Positions 34,434 through 43,120 of a DNA stretch of 64,000 bases are shown piece after piece. Positions within the stretch are counted from its first letter, which is position 1; each line of letters starts with the position of its first letter. The DNA is from M3007 sp964484205 (lineage in GTDB: Bacteria; Bacteroidota; Bacteroidia; Chitinophagales; Saprospiraceae), in NCBI GenBank assembly GCA_964484205.1, contig CAZAEZ010000007.1, positions 88,703-152,702 on the forward strand, written 5' to 3'. The notes under the pieces were generated by a model. The model did not search any database, had not been told where the DNA came from, and worked only from the letters and a program-made list of their open reading frames with translations. Position numbers and translations under genes: made by a program.

Positions 34434-36533
34434 TTATTTTCTGACGTTGGTTACGACTTTAAAATTGGCGCCCATCAATTGCAGGGTGCGCGACGAGGTG
34501 CCGGCTGTTTTTTGAATTTGGGCGTAATGCCCCAGATTAGCGCCGGTGGGTACGTTGGTAGCAATCGTGCCCACGCTCACACCATCAATGAAGCCTTCCA
34601 CCTGCGCTCCACTGGGATCGATAACCACTTTGATGGATTGCGGCGAAGTAGTACTGTTGGTCGGCGCTATTCCGGTGTTGATCACCGTCTCGGTATCGCT
34701 AGCGCGGGCGACCAGTTGAAAATTCCCGGAGTTAACCGCATCGGTGTAGCGGAAATACACGCCGTTGGAAGGCTCGCCCGCAGGGTTGCTGCTGTTCATC
34801 CAGCCGATACGAACGGTGAAGGTGTTGGTGCCGTCGGAAAAATCGCTCAGGCTGGCGTTGTAGGTGCAGGCCAGGTAGGTGTTGTCCGAAGGCCGCACGT
34901 ACTGCGAAGTCGAGCCGATGCTACCCGAGCCGGTGGCCGAAGAACTGGTGGAAATGCCCGATGCGGCGAAGGGACTCGAACCCAAACCGGCGCCTGAGCC
35001 ACCACTGTTGGCTTTTACATAAAAGTCGCCCTGACTGGTGCTGGTACCGGTGTTACCGGCGACGCCGTGTCGAAACCAGCCCATGGTGACATAGTCGTTT
35101 TTACCTGCCAATGCCGGCCTGGACAGGCATTTCCAGCGGCTGGCGCTGTTGTCGTAGTAGAGTTGCACGCCTTCGCGGGGAAAAATGAACAGGTCGTCGC
35201 TGTCAAAATCAAAGCGGTTGGCGGCTGTGGAGGCCACCGATTCGTTTTTGAGCAGCAGCGTGTAGTTTCCCACATTTAAAATGGTAATGGTGCGCATGCT
35301 CGCGCCGCCGGCCAGACCGGTGATTTTCCGGAAAGTGGCATCCGTTTGCACGCGGATTACCGCGGCTGTGGATAGTCCGGAGGGATTGTAGTTGTCTTGA
35401 TTGGCGGTGATTTGAGCCGGGGAAATTTCATCGGTGTAGCTACTACCGCCACCGCCGGCGCCAAATTGCACCCAAGCCGAGCCGTCGTAGCCTTCAAACT
35501 TGTTGTCGGAGGTATTGAAACGCAGGATACCCTGACTGGTCGCGGGCCGCTGGGCCGAAGTGCCTTTGGGCAAACGAACGGCGTCGCTGCCAGTAATATC
35601 CAGCGAATAAACCGGCGCAGCATTGCCAATTCCGGCCTGCCCATCGTCGCCGACAAAAAATCCGGGTGTTCCGTTGGTGTTGTACACGCCAAATGCATTG
35701 GTCGAACCGGTATTGCCCAAACCTACTACGGCCAGGCGTGGCATTGTTTCAGGAAACACTGTGCCGTTGCCAATCAGGCTATAGCCGCCAACCGTTTCCA
35801 GGGCGTACAAATTGGCTGCGCTCAGGACATTGGCGGCCAGGTAGAGCATGCGCGTTTTGCCGTTGGCGCCACCCGTTTGGTTGATCGTGCCGACCACTTC
35901 CACCAGATTCACCTGGGCATTACCGCTGGTGGGCGCAAAGCCGCCGGCAAAAGAAACCAGGGCGCTTGAACCGGAAGTAGCGGTCGAAATCACCGAAGTG
36001 GGCTGGTACAAGCGGGCATCGAGTAAAAAGGAAGAACCGTAGTCAAAGCCGAGCCGGCCAATGCCTGTGCCTTGAAAATAGCCGCCATTGGTGATGCGGC
36101 TGCGCTCGGTATCGCCGCTGTCAAAACCCTGAAAAGCGTAGGTGGTATTGTTGGTATTGCTGCCTTTTACGACAATGCGCCCGGTAGCCGCCGGCGGTTG
36201 GCCGATTTGCAATTCCAAGCCGGCATTGTCCCAGTTCAGGTTTGCCGATCCGCCCAGGGCCGTAGTGTTGTTAAACTGAATATTGCCGGTGCTGCCGCCA
36301 AGGGTCAGCCCGATTGTGTTGCCGGAAATGGAAATACCGGTGGAGCCGGAAAGGAAATTTTCTGCATCGGTCCATACCGTAGCCCCGCTGCTGTTGGTCA
36401 CCAACAGACGGCTGGAGGACGCCGACGGCCGCAACAGCCGCGTAGCATCCACCCGGGTGGATTGCCCCGGACAAACCGTTGCTATGGCCAAAGCCAGTAG
36501 CAGCGTTCCTATTTTCCACCAGAAATACTGCAT
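34434..36533 (-). CDS. Secreted fibre-like protein, 699 aa
   Basis: A Sec signal peptide (about 1-23, cleavage near CPGQ) precedes VDATRLLRPSASSSRLLVTNSSG and GSTGISISGNTIGLTLGG, a repeat-poor beta-strand pattern of tail-fibre and spike stems. Residues about 300-400 contain DGQAGIGNAAPVYSLDI and FNTSDNKFEGYDGSAWVQ, a motif common in phage fibres. The C-terminal 220 residues look like a lectin/LamG-type jelly roll (VVIDPSGAQVEGFIDGVSVG). The N terminus is homologous to the 469-residue protein at 36854-38263. A likely role is host or surface binding outside the inner membrane. It overlaps the 107-residue gene upstream by 25 bases. Confidence 0.8.
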   Translation of the reverse strand: MQYFWWKIGTLLLALAIATVCPGQSTRVDATRLLRPSASSSRLLVTNSSGATVWTDAENFLSGSTGISISGNTIGLTLGGSTGNIQFNNTTALGGSANLNWDNAGLELQIGQPPAATGRIVVKGSNTNNTTYAFQGFDSGDTERSRITNGGYFQGTGIGRLGFDYGSSFLLDARLYQPTSVISTATSGSSALVSFAGGFAPTSGNAQVNLVEVVGTINQTGGANGKTRMLYLAANVLSAANLYALETVGGYSLIGNGTVFPETMPRLAVVGLGNTGSTNAFGVYNTNGTPGFFVGDDGQAGIGNAAPVYSLDITGSDAVRLPKGTSAQRPATSQGILRFNTSDNKFEGYDGSAWVQFGAGGGGSSYTDEISPAQITANQDNYNPSGLSTAAVIRVQTDATFRKITGLAGGASMRTITILNVGNYTLLLKNESVASTAANRFDFDSDDLFIFPREGVQLYYDNSASRWKCLSRPALAGKNDYVTMGWFRHGVAGNTGTSTSQGDFYVKANSGGSGAGLGSSPFAASGISTSSSATGSGSIGSTSQYVRPSDNTYLACTYNASLSDFSDGTNTFTVRIGWMNSSNPAGEPSNGVYFRYTDAVNSGNFQLVARASDTETVINTGIAPTNSTTSPQSIKVVIDPSGAQVEGFIDGVSVGTIATNVPTGANLGHYAQIQKTAGTSSRTLQLMGANFKVVTNVRK

Positions 36534-36832
36534 TGACGCGCTTTTTCGAGAATGTCGATCAGGGTTCGTTTTTCCTCGCGGGCCACGGACAGTTGGCGGC
36601 GCAGCATGACCAGTCGCTCCAGCAAGGCGATTTCGGTTTCCAGGGTGCCGACTTCATCGGATTTCTGCACTAAGTTCAACTGCACCTGGGCGGTGTCGAA
36701 GGGCACGGCGCGCCCGTTTTGGATTAACACGAAGGCGCTGTCGCGTTTTTCTACTTGGTAGTCGGGGGCGATTTGGGCGGTGGCGAGGCTGGAAAACAGC
36801 CCGAAAGTCAAAAGGAGCATGAGGGTTTTCAT
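36509..36832 (-). CDS. Small secreted coiled-coil protein between fibre genes
   Basis: A signal peptide (about 1-20, LFSSLATAQ) is followed by a short beta stretch and a coiled coil (about 58-98, rich in Leu, Glu, Arg). The coiled coil could trimerise with or act as chaperone for the large fibre encoded next. The coding region overlaps the 699-residue fibre by 25 bases. Confidence 0.75.
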   Translation of the reverse strand: MKTLMLLLTFGLFSSLATAQIAPDYQVEKRDSAFVLIQNGRAVPFDTAQVQLNLVQKSDEVGTLETEIALLERLVMLRRQLSVAREEKRTLIDILEKARQCSISGGK

Positions 36833-36853
36833 AGAAGCCGGATCAGCATGGGT

Positions 36854-38263
36854 TTAATTGATGGTGATTTTTTTGACTAATACTTTTTGTCCCGCTTGCA
36901 CCTGATTCGCAAACGTGATCACACTACCCGACACCGTGATATCCTCCCCGGCGCCCCAGTCCAAATGCACGCCATCGAGAAACACCATGGTGTCGGTAGT
37001 CAAAGGCGTAAAGCCCGAAACCGTGACCGTAGAGGTAGCCGAAACCGGCACGTCCTCGTAGCGCTGAATGGTAACCGTAGGCGCTGCGGCACTGGAAGCA
37101 ATAGTGATCGTGTTTCCGCTGCGACTTAGACTAATTCCGGAGCCTTGCGCAAGCGTGACGCTGCTGCCGCCCGTCAGGTTGATCGTGCGGTCGGAACCGG
37201 AACCATCGCCGGCGGTCAGGGCCTGGCTTTCGGTCAAAGTGGTGTTGGTTACGCTGCTGATGGTGCCGTCCGAATTGAGGGTAAACACCGGGATTTGCGT
37301 GGCGCTGCCGTAGTTGCCGGGCGTTGCCTGTCCGGCCCGGCCCAGGCGCGCATAGGCCAAACTCGTGGACCCTACTGTGATGCTTCCGTCGGTGGTGAGC
37401 AACCAGACGCTTTCTCCCTGCGCGGAACCTTCTTCGACAAAAATCATCTGGCCGTTTCCAAATTCGGCGCTGGCGTCCAAATCCCCGGAGCGCGACCAGG
37501 CGCCAGTGGCGGTGATGTACACGCCGTTTTCAGAGGCGGTCGATTGATTTTTGACCAGCACCCGGTCGCCAGTGAGCGTGAGCGTGCCGTCGATGGTCTG
37601 GTTGCCGGACAGCGTAATATTGGCCGTAGTGGCTACACGTACCGATTGTTTCCAGGCGAAGGCATTGGTCAGCACGGTCAGGGTTGGGTTGCCCGATACG
37701 CCGTCGGCATTGCCCAGTCCAAGCGAAAAGCCCGAGGCATCGGCGTTGGCACTCAGACTTCGGGCAGCAAAGGCGCCGGCGCCGGTGCGCACAACCAATC
37801 CTGTACTGGCCAAATCGGCAATACCATTGACATTGGCTGCTACGGTCACATCTGTCCGGGAAGAACCGCCGTTGTTACTGGCTGTGAGCGCCGAACCAAT
37901 AAAGTTGATTTTGGGCTGCTGGGCAAGATCGCCGCCTTCTTCCTGGACGGTGCCCAAGGCATTGGTAGTGATGGTAAAACTGGGATACGTCCCACTAATA
38001 TTGGTCAGTCCGCCACCGGTGAGCGACACCGTTTGGTCGGGCGCGCTGTTGGTGATGGTGTTGCCGCTGATGTTAATGCCCGTGCCGGCACTGAGCAGAC
38101 TACTGCCCTGCGCCCAAATCACATTACCCGAACCGTCGGTGATCAAAAAACGGCTGTTGGTACCCGATGGCCGCAGGAGCACCGTGGCGTCGATTTTGGT
38201 GCTCTGGGCAAAGGCGGCCAGGGCGATTAAACTGAACAGGAGTAAGGAAAATGCCTTTTTCAT
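36854..38263 (-). CDS. Secreted fibre-like protein, 469 aa
   Basis: A clear signal peptide MKKAFSLLLFSLIALAAFAQ is followed by STKIDATVLLRPSGTNSRFLI and GTGINISGNTI, matching the N terminus of the 699-residue fibre. The central part has fibre-type beta repeats (NGTISSVTNTTLTESQALTAG, GSVTLAQGSGISLS), typical of trimeric beta-helical stems. The last ~65 residues form a compact beta unit (VFLDGVHLDWGAGEDITVSGSVITF) that also ends the 38301 and 40407 proteins. It is a probable component of an extracellular fibre or spike. Confidence 0.82.
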   Translation of the reverse strand: MKKAFSLLLFSLIALAAFAQSTKIDATVLLRPSGTNSRFLITDGSGNVIWAQGSSLLSAGTGINISGNTITNSAPDQTVSLTGGGLTNISGTYPSFTITTNALGTVQEEGGDLAQQPKINFIGSALTASNNGGSSRTDVTVAANVNGIADLASTGLVVRTGAGAFAARSLSANADASGFSLGLGNADGVSGNPTLTVLTNAFAWKQSVRVATTANITLSGNQTIDGTLTLTGDRVLVKNQSTASENGVYITATGAWSRSGDLDASAEFGNGQMIFVEEGSAQGESVWLLTTDGSITVGSTSLAYARLGRAGQATPGNYGSATQIPVFTLNSDGTISSVTNTTLTESQALTAGDGSGSDRTINLTGGSSVTLAQGSGISLSRSGNTITIASSAAAPTVTIQRYEDVPVSATSTVTVSGFTPLTTDTMVFLDGVHLDWGAGEDITVSGSVITFANQVQAGQKVLVKKITIN

Positions 38264-38300
38264 GGCTGGAGTTTTTTGGGTGTAAAAGCGTCTTTGGGGT

Positions 38301-39098
38301 TTATTTCAAAATAAGGACAAAGGCTTCGTCCTGGCCAGGTACGGTCAAAACGATGGTGTTGCCACTGATGGTAAAATCGAGTCCGTAGCTCATGCGCACG
38401 CCAGTTCGGTAAAGATTTATGCGCCAATCCCGTTCTGAGGTCGGCAGCGGCAGGGCCGGATTGATACTTGAACCGCTGATCGAACCCAGGTCTTCGAAGG
38501 ATTCTGTGCCGGCATTTTCATTGGCCGGTTGCCAGGTTGTGCCATTCCATTTGAGTACCTGGTTTAAACTTGCGTTTTGCTGGGCGATTTTTAAAGGCGC
38601 CCCCACAGTTCCATTGCCAGTTAAGGTTGCATCGGTTTCAACGGTCGTTCCCAGCGAGTCAATTTTCAAATTGGTAAACGTTTGCAAACAACCCTGCAAA
38701 GAGGCCGACAAGCCGGAAATAAACGGCGCTACCCGCCGCAGGGCGCTGGGGTGGTAAATAGCCGCCATACCGCTAGGCAGAGCCGAGAGTTGCCCGGAAG
38801 GATCCACGGCTCGCCCGGCGATGATGCTGCCGGAAGCCGAAATCGTGTCGATGGGCAGTTCGTAGCATTGGTTGCTGGAAAAAACGATCAATCGCGGGCG
38901 CTGGGCCTGCGAAATTTGGTTTCCGGAAAATCCGGTGTTGGAGTTGAACAGGCCTTGAAACGTAAAATTCGGCGCCGTGCCGCCAGTTTGCACAAAAGGC
39001 GAAAGCCAGCCTTGCCACAGGCTGTCCACCGTTTGTGCCGGCACAGCAGCGGCAAACGAAAGGGTCAGGATTCCTATGAAAAGCAGTTTGAGCCGCAT
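38301..39098 (-). CDS. Secreted fibre/tip-like protein, 265 aa
   Basis: A signal peptide (LSFAAAVPAQ, cleavage near residue 21) precedes beta-rich sequence with Gly/Ser/Asn. A fibre-type block LKWNGTTWQPANENAG lies near 190, and the C terminus (YGLDFTISGNTIVLTVP...) has the same D-x-T-x-S-G-x-x-I unit as the 36854 and 40407 proteins. It is co-directional with the other fibre genes, 37 bases upstream of the 469-residue gene. Confidence 0.78.
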   Translation of the reverse strand: MRLKLLFIGILTLSFAAAVPAQTVDSLWQGWLSPFVQTGGTAPNFTFQGLFNSNTGFSGNQISQAQRPRLIVFSSNQCYELPIDTISASGSIIAGRAVDPSGQLSALPSGMAAIYHPSALRRVAPFISGLSASLQGCLQTFTNLKIDSLGTTVETDATLTGNGTVGAPLKIAQQNASLNQVLKWNGTTWQPANENAGTESFEDLGSISGSSINPALPLPTSERDWRINLYRTGVRMSYGLDFTISGNTIVLTVPGQDEAFVLILK

Positions 39099-39104
39099 GG
39101 TTTT

Positions 39105-40379
39105 TTAGAAATTAAATACGAGTTGGTAATCGTCGTAATTAGCCGTCAGGCCCACAGCGCGTATGGAAATGCTGGGCGAGCCGCTGCTGCCTACGCCCAC
39201 CACCTGCATTTGCACGGTATCGTCATCGTCCACAGAGTAGGGATTGCCTGGCGCCGGAGCGCCAAACACCTGGGCCGAGAGGTCAATTTTCTGGGTGGCC
39301 GGTATGTGCAGCGAGGCAATGCTTTCATTTCCTGCAAGTCCCGTACCGTTGAAGGTTACAGTCAAATTGCCCGAGCCGTCATTTTCGGCATCATCGCCGG
39401 TCACACGGGCGGAAAGCAGGCTTACGCCGGCGGGAATAGTCACGGTGAGTGTGCCAGAGCCGCGCACTGCGGTAATGCCCGGTCCGGAAGCCGTGACCAC
39501 CACAGTCAGGGAGCCGCTGCCGGAGGTGCCGGGTGTATAAGTGGAAATACTGTTGCCCACCGGCGCCGGGCCTTTGGAGACCTCGAACGTAGTCGGGTTG
39601 ATGTACAGCATTTGAGTTTCCGCAGCGGTTTTATCCTGCAATTGTAAGAGGTAGTGGCCGGTACTGTCGACGTAAAAAGCGCCATTCAGGGAGTTCTCGC
39701 CAACGATATAGGCCAATTGTGCGGAGTAATCGGTCGTAAGCACTTCGCCGCGAATGCCGGTGTTTTGAGTGCGGATATAGGCCGCATCGGGTTTGAGCGA
39801 CCACTGCGAGGATTCAACCGGATTACTCACGCGGCTGTAGGTGGCAAAAGCGCCCGTGCTTTCAAACTTGGAAAGACCCAATAGCCCGCTGCCGCTACCG
39901 TCCGAAGTGCGGGCGCGCAGTGTCAGGCTACTGGTGCTGTCGAAGGTGACCGAGTAGGCGCTTTTGCCGTTGATGAGGGTATTTTGCATCAGATCGCCGC
40001 CCCAGCGCACGGTGGCGCCGGATTTAGTCAGCGCATTTTCAAAACTGTTCAGGGCATAGGAAATCCAGACCGCGCCATTCCAGGCGTAGAGCGTTCCGGT
40101 GGCAGTGTCCACATAGAGCAGGCCCTGGTTGACGCCGGGCTGCAGGCTGGGCGCCCCGGAGCCTTGCACGACTTCATCGGGCAAAAGTCCAACCAAATAG
40201 TTCAGGGTTTTATACTCCAGCCGGCCATCGCTTGCGCGGGTCATCAGCAAATTGTCGGCGGCAGGCGGACTCACGGCCCGAATCTGTGTAGTTGGATTTA
40301 TTTGGCCAAAGGCCTGAATGGCCAGCAGGCAAAGCCAGGCGAGGATGAAGCGTGTTTTGGTAAATATGGGGCCTTTCAT
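39105..40379 (-). CDS. Secreted fibre-like protein, 424 aa
   Basis: A signal peptide (hydrophobic core LAWLCLLAIQAFGQ, cleavage near residue 25) is followed by INPTTQIRAVSPPAADNLLMTRASDG and LLYVDTATGTLYAWNGAVWISY, a standard phage-fibre stem element. The C-terminal half contains a Gly/Thr/Ser beta domain (STYTPGTSGSGSLTVVVTASG). It is the first signal-peptide fibre of the series, just after the Cys-containing 335-residue protein. Confidence 0.8.
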   Translation of the reverse strand: MKGPIFTKTRFILAWLCLLAIQAFGQINPTTQIRAVSPPAADNLLMTRASDGRLEYKTLNYLVGLLPDEVVQGSGAPSLQPGVNQGLLYVDTATGTLYAWNGAVWISYALNSFENALTKSGATVRWGGDLMQNTLINGKSAYSVTFDSTSSLTLRARTSDGSGSGLLGLSKFESTGAFATYSRVSNPVESSQWSLKPDAAYIRTQNTGIRGEVLTTDYSAQLAYIVGENSLNGAFYVDSTGHYLLQLQDKTAAETQMLYINPTTFEVSKGPAPVGNSISTYTPGTSGSGSLTVVVTASGPGITAVRGSGTLTVTIPAGVSLLSARVTGDDAENDGSGNLTVTFNGTGLAGNESIASLHIPATQKIDLSAQVFGAPAPGNPYSVDDDDTVQMQVVGVGSSGSPSISIRAVGLTANYDDYQLVFNF

Positions 40380-40406
40380 GGCGGTTGTGTTTGAGTTTTT
40401 TTGAAG

Positions 40407-41414
40407 TTAAACGATGACTGCGATCCATACAGAATCGCTGCTGGCAGCTTGCATAAGCGTAATTTGATCTCCAGAAACGGTGTAATTGACAGCCGGGTAT
40501 TGCAAAAGTTCGTTTACAAAAAGCAGCCACTTGTTTTGATTAGCGGCTGAATAGCCCGTGGGCAGATTAAATGCCGTTCCGTTGCCGGAAGCGGTGATCG
40601 TCAACCGGCGCAGCGTGCAGCCTTCGGCCGTGTCCGCCAGGCGCACAAATTGCCAGCGGTCGGACGGTTCGCTGGGCGCCGTTGCGGGTGTCATATTTCC
40701 ACCAGCAATATTGAACGTGCGTTGGCAAGCGCCGTTTCGGAAAACCAGGTAATCCGAAGCTGGCAGGATCGCAAAATCGACCGGCATCGGCACATCGCCG
40801 CTGACGCCGGTAACTTCCGCAAGTTCCAGATTGGCTTCGCAGGCGGCATCGAGCGTTACCCAGGCTAAAAGATCATCGACCGTGAGGGGCATGGCGCTGA
40901 AATCTGCGCCTTCCGGATTGATCAGACCATTGGCAAAAACCATTTCGCCGCCGTTTGCAGAATAGCCGCCGGGGGGTATGGCGGTGTTTCCATTTTGACC
41001 GAAATCAAAGGCTGTGACAAATTCGCAGTTACACTCTTCAGTAGAAACTTCAGTTGCTGCAAAACAAACTTTAGTACTCGTCGCGTATTCGTTTTGGCAG
41101 TTACGGATGCGCACTTGCACGCACAACTTGTCGCCCGCATTGACAGAAATTTCCTGTTCAACTAAAAAGGCTGTCAACTGCGCATCGCTGGCATTCAGGA
41201 GCAAATTGCTGCTACCCGTTCCAATGGAAAGTGTCGAGTCCGGCGCCCCAAAAGCCGTTGAATACACCAACTCGCTGTTGCGAAAAAAGCGCCACTGAAC
41301 CTGCCGCTGCGCACTTCCTGCGCAGCGACCATTGTCGTTCCATACCGGCAAAGCCCGGAAAAGGGCTTTCCGAATCAGGCGAACGTGGGGCGGTTTGTTG
41401 GAGCAGCAGGGCAT
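40407..41414 (-). CDS. Beta-rich structural protein without signal peptide, 335 aa
   Basis: It starts MPCCSNKPPHVRLIRK and has no signal peptide, unlike the fibres that follow. Several Cys (CVQVRIRNCQNE, CFAA, ECNCEF, CEANLEL) and a beta-sandwich-like pattern fill the body. The C terminus (LLFVNELLQYPAVNYTVSGDQITLM) is the module shared with two secreted fibres. It may be the base to which the fibres dock, or a spike; assembly order is inference. Confidence 0.75.
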   Translation of the reverse strand: MPCCSNKPPHVRLIRKALFRALPVWNDNGRCAGSAQRQVQWRFFRNSELVYSTAFGAPDSTLSIGTGSSNLLLNASDAQLTAFLVEQEISVNAGDKLCVQVRIRNCQNEYATSTKVCFAATEVSTEECNCEFVTAFDFGQNGNTAIPPGGYSANGGEMVFANGLINPEGADFSAMPLTVDDLLAWVTLDAACEANLELAEVTGVSGDVPMPVDFAILPASDYLVFRNGACQRTFNIAGGNMTPATAPSEPSDRWQFVRLADTAEGCTLRRLTITASGNGTAFNLPTGYSAANQNKWLLFVNELLQYPAVNYTVSGDQITLMQAASSDSVWIAVIV

Positions 41415-41423
41415 ATTCTGGTT

Positions 41424-41840
41424 TTACAGTGGGCTTGGAAATGTTTTGCTCAGCGTTGGAATGGTAAACGTCTGACCGTCCTTGGCAACGATCTGCAGGT
41501 CTGCAATCACCAACTTCCAGCTGTTGTTCACATTAGCTTCCGTTTGTTCAACGCCCGTAAAAGAAATTGCCAGGGCGCCTTCAATATTGTTGATGCTGTC
41601 ATAGCCATAGGACGAGCTTTCGGATGGGGGCGCATCGAACAAGGTGGCAGCATCGGCATTGGTTAGTTGAGCTACATCGCCAAAATTTGGCTTGGGCGTC
41701 AGCGTTGCCGTGACGTTGAAAGTGCCCGGGTTCTCGCCCGCTTCGGTGATGACCGTGATGTTGAGATCATTGCCATCCAGGTCTTGTTGCCGGGTGGTCG
41801 TGCGTTTTCGGCAGGGGTGTTGGAAATATCCGTTGGACAT
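41424..41840 (-). CDS. Small beta-rich protein, 138 aa
   Basis: A polar, beta-rich protein with no signal peptide or membrane helix; DLDGNDLNITVITEAG, FNVTATLTPKP and SWKLVIADLQIVAKDG suggest a single jelly-roll or Ig-like domain. It lies 9 bases upstream of the 335-residue gene and directly after the membrane microproteins, a place that fits a minor shell or connector protein (inference). Confidence 0.7.
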   Translation of the reverse strand: MSNGYFQHPCRKRTTTRQQDLDGNDLNITVITEAGENPGTFNVTATLTPKPNFGDVAQLTNADAATLFDAPPSESSSYGYDSINNIEGALAISFTGVEQTEANVNNSWKLVIADLQIVAKDGQTFTIPTLSKTFPSPL

Positions 41841-41864
41841 GGTTTTTGGATTGTTTTTTGGGGT

Positions 41865-42020
41865 TTAACCAATAAATTTTCGAGTCAAGGCTTGAGCCAC
41901 CGCATACAAAAACACAATTCCCACCACCGCCAAAGCCAAATACAGCGCCGATGCCGTATCGTATTCATAACGGTACGGAATCTTGCCGTTTTTGATCATG
42001 TTCAGTATCTCCTGGTTCAT
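41865..42020 (-). CDS. 51-residue membrane microprotein
   Basis: A polar N terminus (MNQEILNMIKNGKIPYRYEY) precedes one membrane helix (about 26-45) and a basic end (TRKFIG). The start at 42020 overlaps the stop of the 53-residue gene (ATGA); a longer frame to 42080 is only overlap. Confidence 0.7.
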   Translation of the reverse strand: MNQEILNMIKNGKIPYRYEYDTASALYLALAVVGIVFLYAVAQALTRKFIG

Positions 42021-42178
42021 CCTCCCAATTTTTTGCGGATGAGCGTAGTGGCGAAACCGGCAACAATGGCAGCCGCGCAACCGAACAGCATGAACCGCAG
42101 GATGGTATCCCGGTCAAAGGCAACTTCTACCCGCACACCGTCGGTGGAGAGTTTATCGAGTACATCGAGCAGTCCCAT
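42017..42178 (-). CDS. 53-residue membrane microprotein
   Basis: The polar N-terminal half (LDVLDKLSTDGVRVEVAFDRD) leads into one membrane helix (about 27-46) and a basic tail (RKKLGG). It is coupled on both sides: its ATG overlaps the upstream TGA by one base and its stop overlaps the next ATG. Confidence 0.7.
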   Translation of the reverse strand: MGLLDVLDKLSTDGVRVEVAFDRDTILRFMLFGCAAAIVAGFATTLIRKKLGG

Positions 42179-42297
42179 CAGGCAGCCGGCAGTTGGCGTT
42201 TTTCAATACGTTTCACCACGAGGGTGAAGGCGGCGAGGATGGCTACCGAGAGCAGGATGAACTGCCAGACGGGAAGCGAGCCGATTGTTTTTTTCAT
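42178..42297 (-). CDS. 39-residue membrane microprotein
   Basis: One membrane helix (about 11-28) is flanked by MKKTIGS and by a basic C terminus (VKRIEKRQL). Coupled start and stop signals and the same plan as its neighbours support it. Confidence 0.65.
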   Translation of the reverse strand: MKKTIGSLPVWQFILLSVAILAAFTLVVKRIEKRQLPAA

Positions 42298-42312
42298 GGT
42301 CGTTTGGGTTTA

Positions 42313-42414
42313 CTAGGTTTTGCGGTTTTTATAAATAAAATTCAGAATTACGGTCGCGGCTACGGTGGTGATCACATTGGCGATGATGAGCAGAATAAGG
42401 TCGTTGCGCTTCAT
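42313..42414 (-). CDS. 33-residue membrane microprotein
   Basis: MKRND is followed by one membrane helix (about 6-26) and YKNRKT. It starts 1 base after the stop of the 167-residue gene. It is similar in size to small coat or membrane-vesicle proteins of phages, which is a comparison and not homology. Confidence 0.6.
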   Translation of the reverse strand: MKRNDLILLIIANVITTVAATVILNFIYKNRKT

Positions 42415-42415
42415 T

Positions 42416-42919
42416 TCAGACGTTCAGTTTTTTCACCCGTTCCTGGATGTTCTTGAGTTTGGCGTCCACCACCTTGCCGGCATCGCGAAAGCAACAGCCA
42501 CTGAGGTAGAAGCCGTCGAAGGTTTCGCGCAGCGTCTGGCCGTACAGCGATTTGTAGTGTCCGCCCAGCTGGGTCAGCTGTGCGTCCGGTAGTTCGGCAA
42601 TGGCCAGGATGGTATCGCAGCGCAAGTCGTCGCACATGAAAATCCAGCCCGTGGCTTCTTTCAGGTCGTCGGCCAGGCGCTTTAGGTTTTGCGGCAGCGT
42701 GGGCGCCGGCGTGCCGTCGGGATTGGTGACAACCGGGCCGCCGCCGCCAGTTTGCCCCGGCGGACTCCCCCCAACTGCCGCCGTTTTTTTGAACAGGCGG
42801 ATGGCGAACACCACCGCCAGCACGATCACCAGACCGATGACCAGCAGCAGTCCGGTGCGTAGCAAAGTCCGCTGGGTGGCGGGATTGAACACTTGTTGGA
42901 TGGCATTGCTTTGGGGCAT
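42416..42919 (-). CDS. Membrane-anchored annexin-like protein, 167 aa
   Basis: A membrane helix (about 19-41) and a Gly/Pro/Thr linker precede a helical domain (about 78-165) with the annexin-repeat-like pattern L-x-x-A...CDTILAIAELPDAQLTQLGGHYKSLYGQTLRETF. It is a paralogue of the 158-residue protein at 43117-43593, with the same anchor-linker-domain order. The annexin type-2 calcium motif (GxGT...D/E) is not preserved. It may attach to a membrane or ring structure from the outside. Confidence 0.75.
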   Translation of the reverse strand: MPQSNAIQQVFNPATQRTLLRTGLLLVIGLVIVLAVVFAIRLFKKTAAVGGSPPGQTGGGGPVVTNPDGTPAPTLPQNLKRLADDLKEATGWIFMCDDLRCDTILAIAELPDAQLTQLGGHYKSLYGQTLRETFDGFYLSGCCFRDAGKVVDAKLKNIQERVKKLNV

Positions 42920-42922
42920 GAT

Positions 42923-43120
42923 TCAGCAGTCGTAGGGGTGGTTTTGCGGGTCTTTGTAATAATAGGCGTTGTCTTTGGCGCAGCGTGCCTGACCGGTGGC
43001 CAATGGGTCGTTGAAAATCAGTTTGGGCACCCGGATCAGCAGGTACACCGCCGCGCCGATTACCGCCAGCACGATCAGCAGCCGAAGCAGGGCGATGGCC
43101 GTAGCGTTTCCGGGATTCAT
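42923..43120 (-). CDS. 65-residue membrane protein with Cys tail
   Basis: An N-terminal membrane helix (about 10-30) is followed by a short polar domain with two Cys (ARCAKDNAYYYKDP and the terminal YDC). The stop is 3 bases from the next gene and the start overlaps the 158-residue gene by ATGA. Confidence 0.7.
   Translation of the reverse strand: MNPGNATAIALLRLLIVLAVIGAAVYLLIRVPKLIFNDPLATGQARCAKDNAYYYKDPQNHPYDC

Noticed and set aside
37145..38230. Plus-strand open frame of 361 codons opposite the 469-residue fibre
   Set aside because: The minus frame has a signal peptide and fibre motifs; the plus frame is a Gly/Arg/Val-rich shadow.
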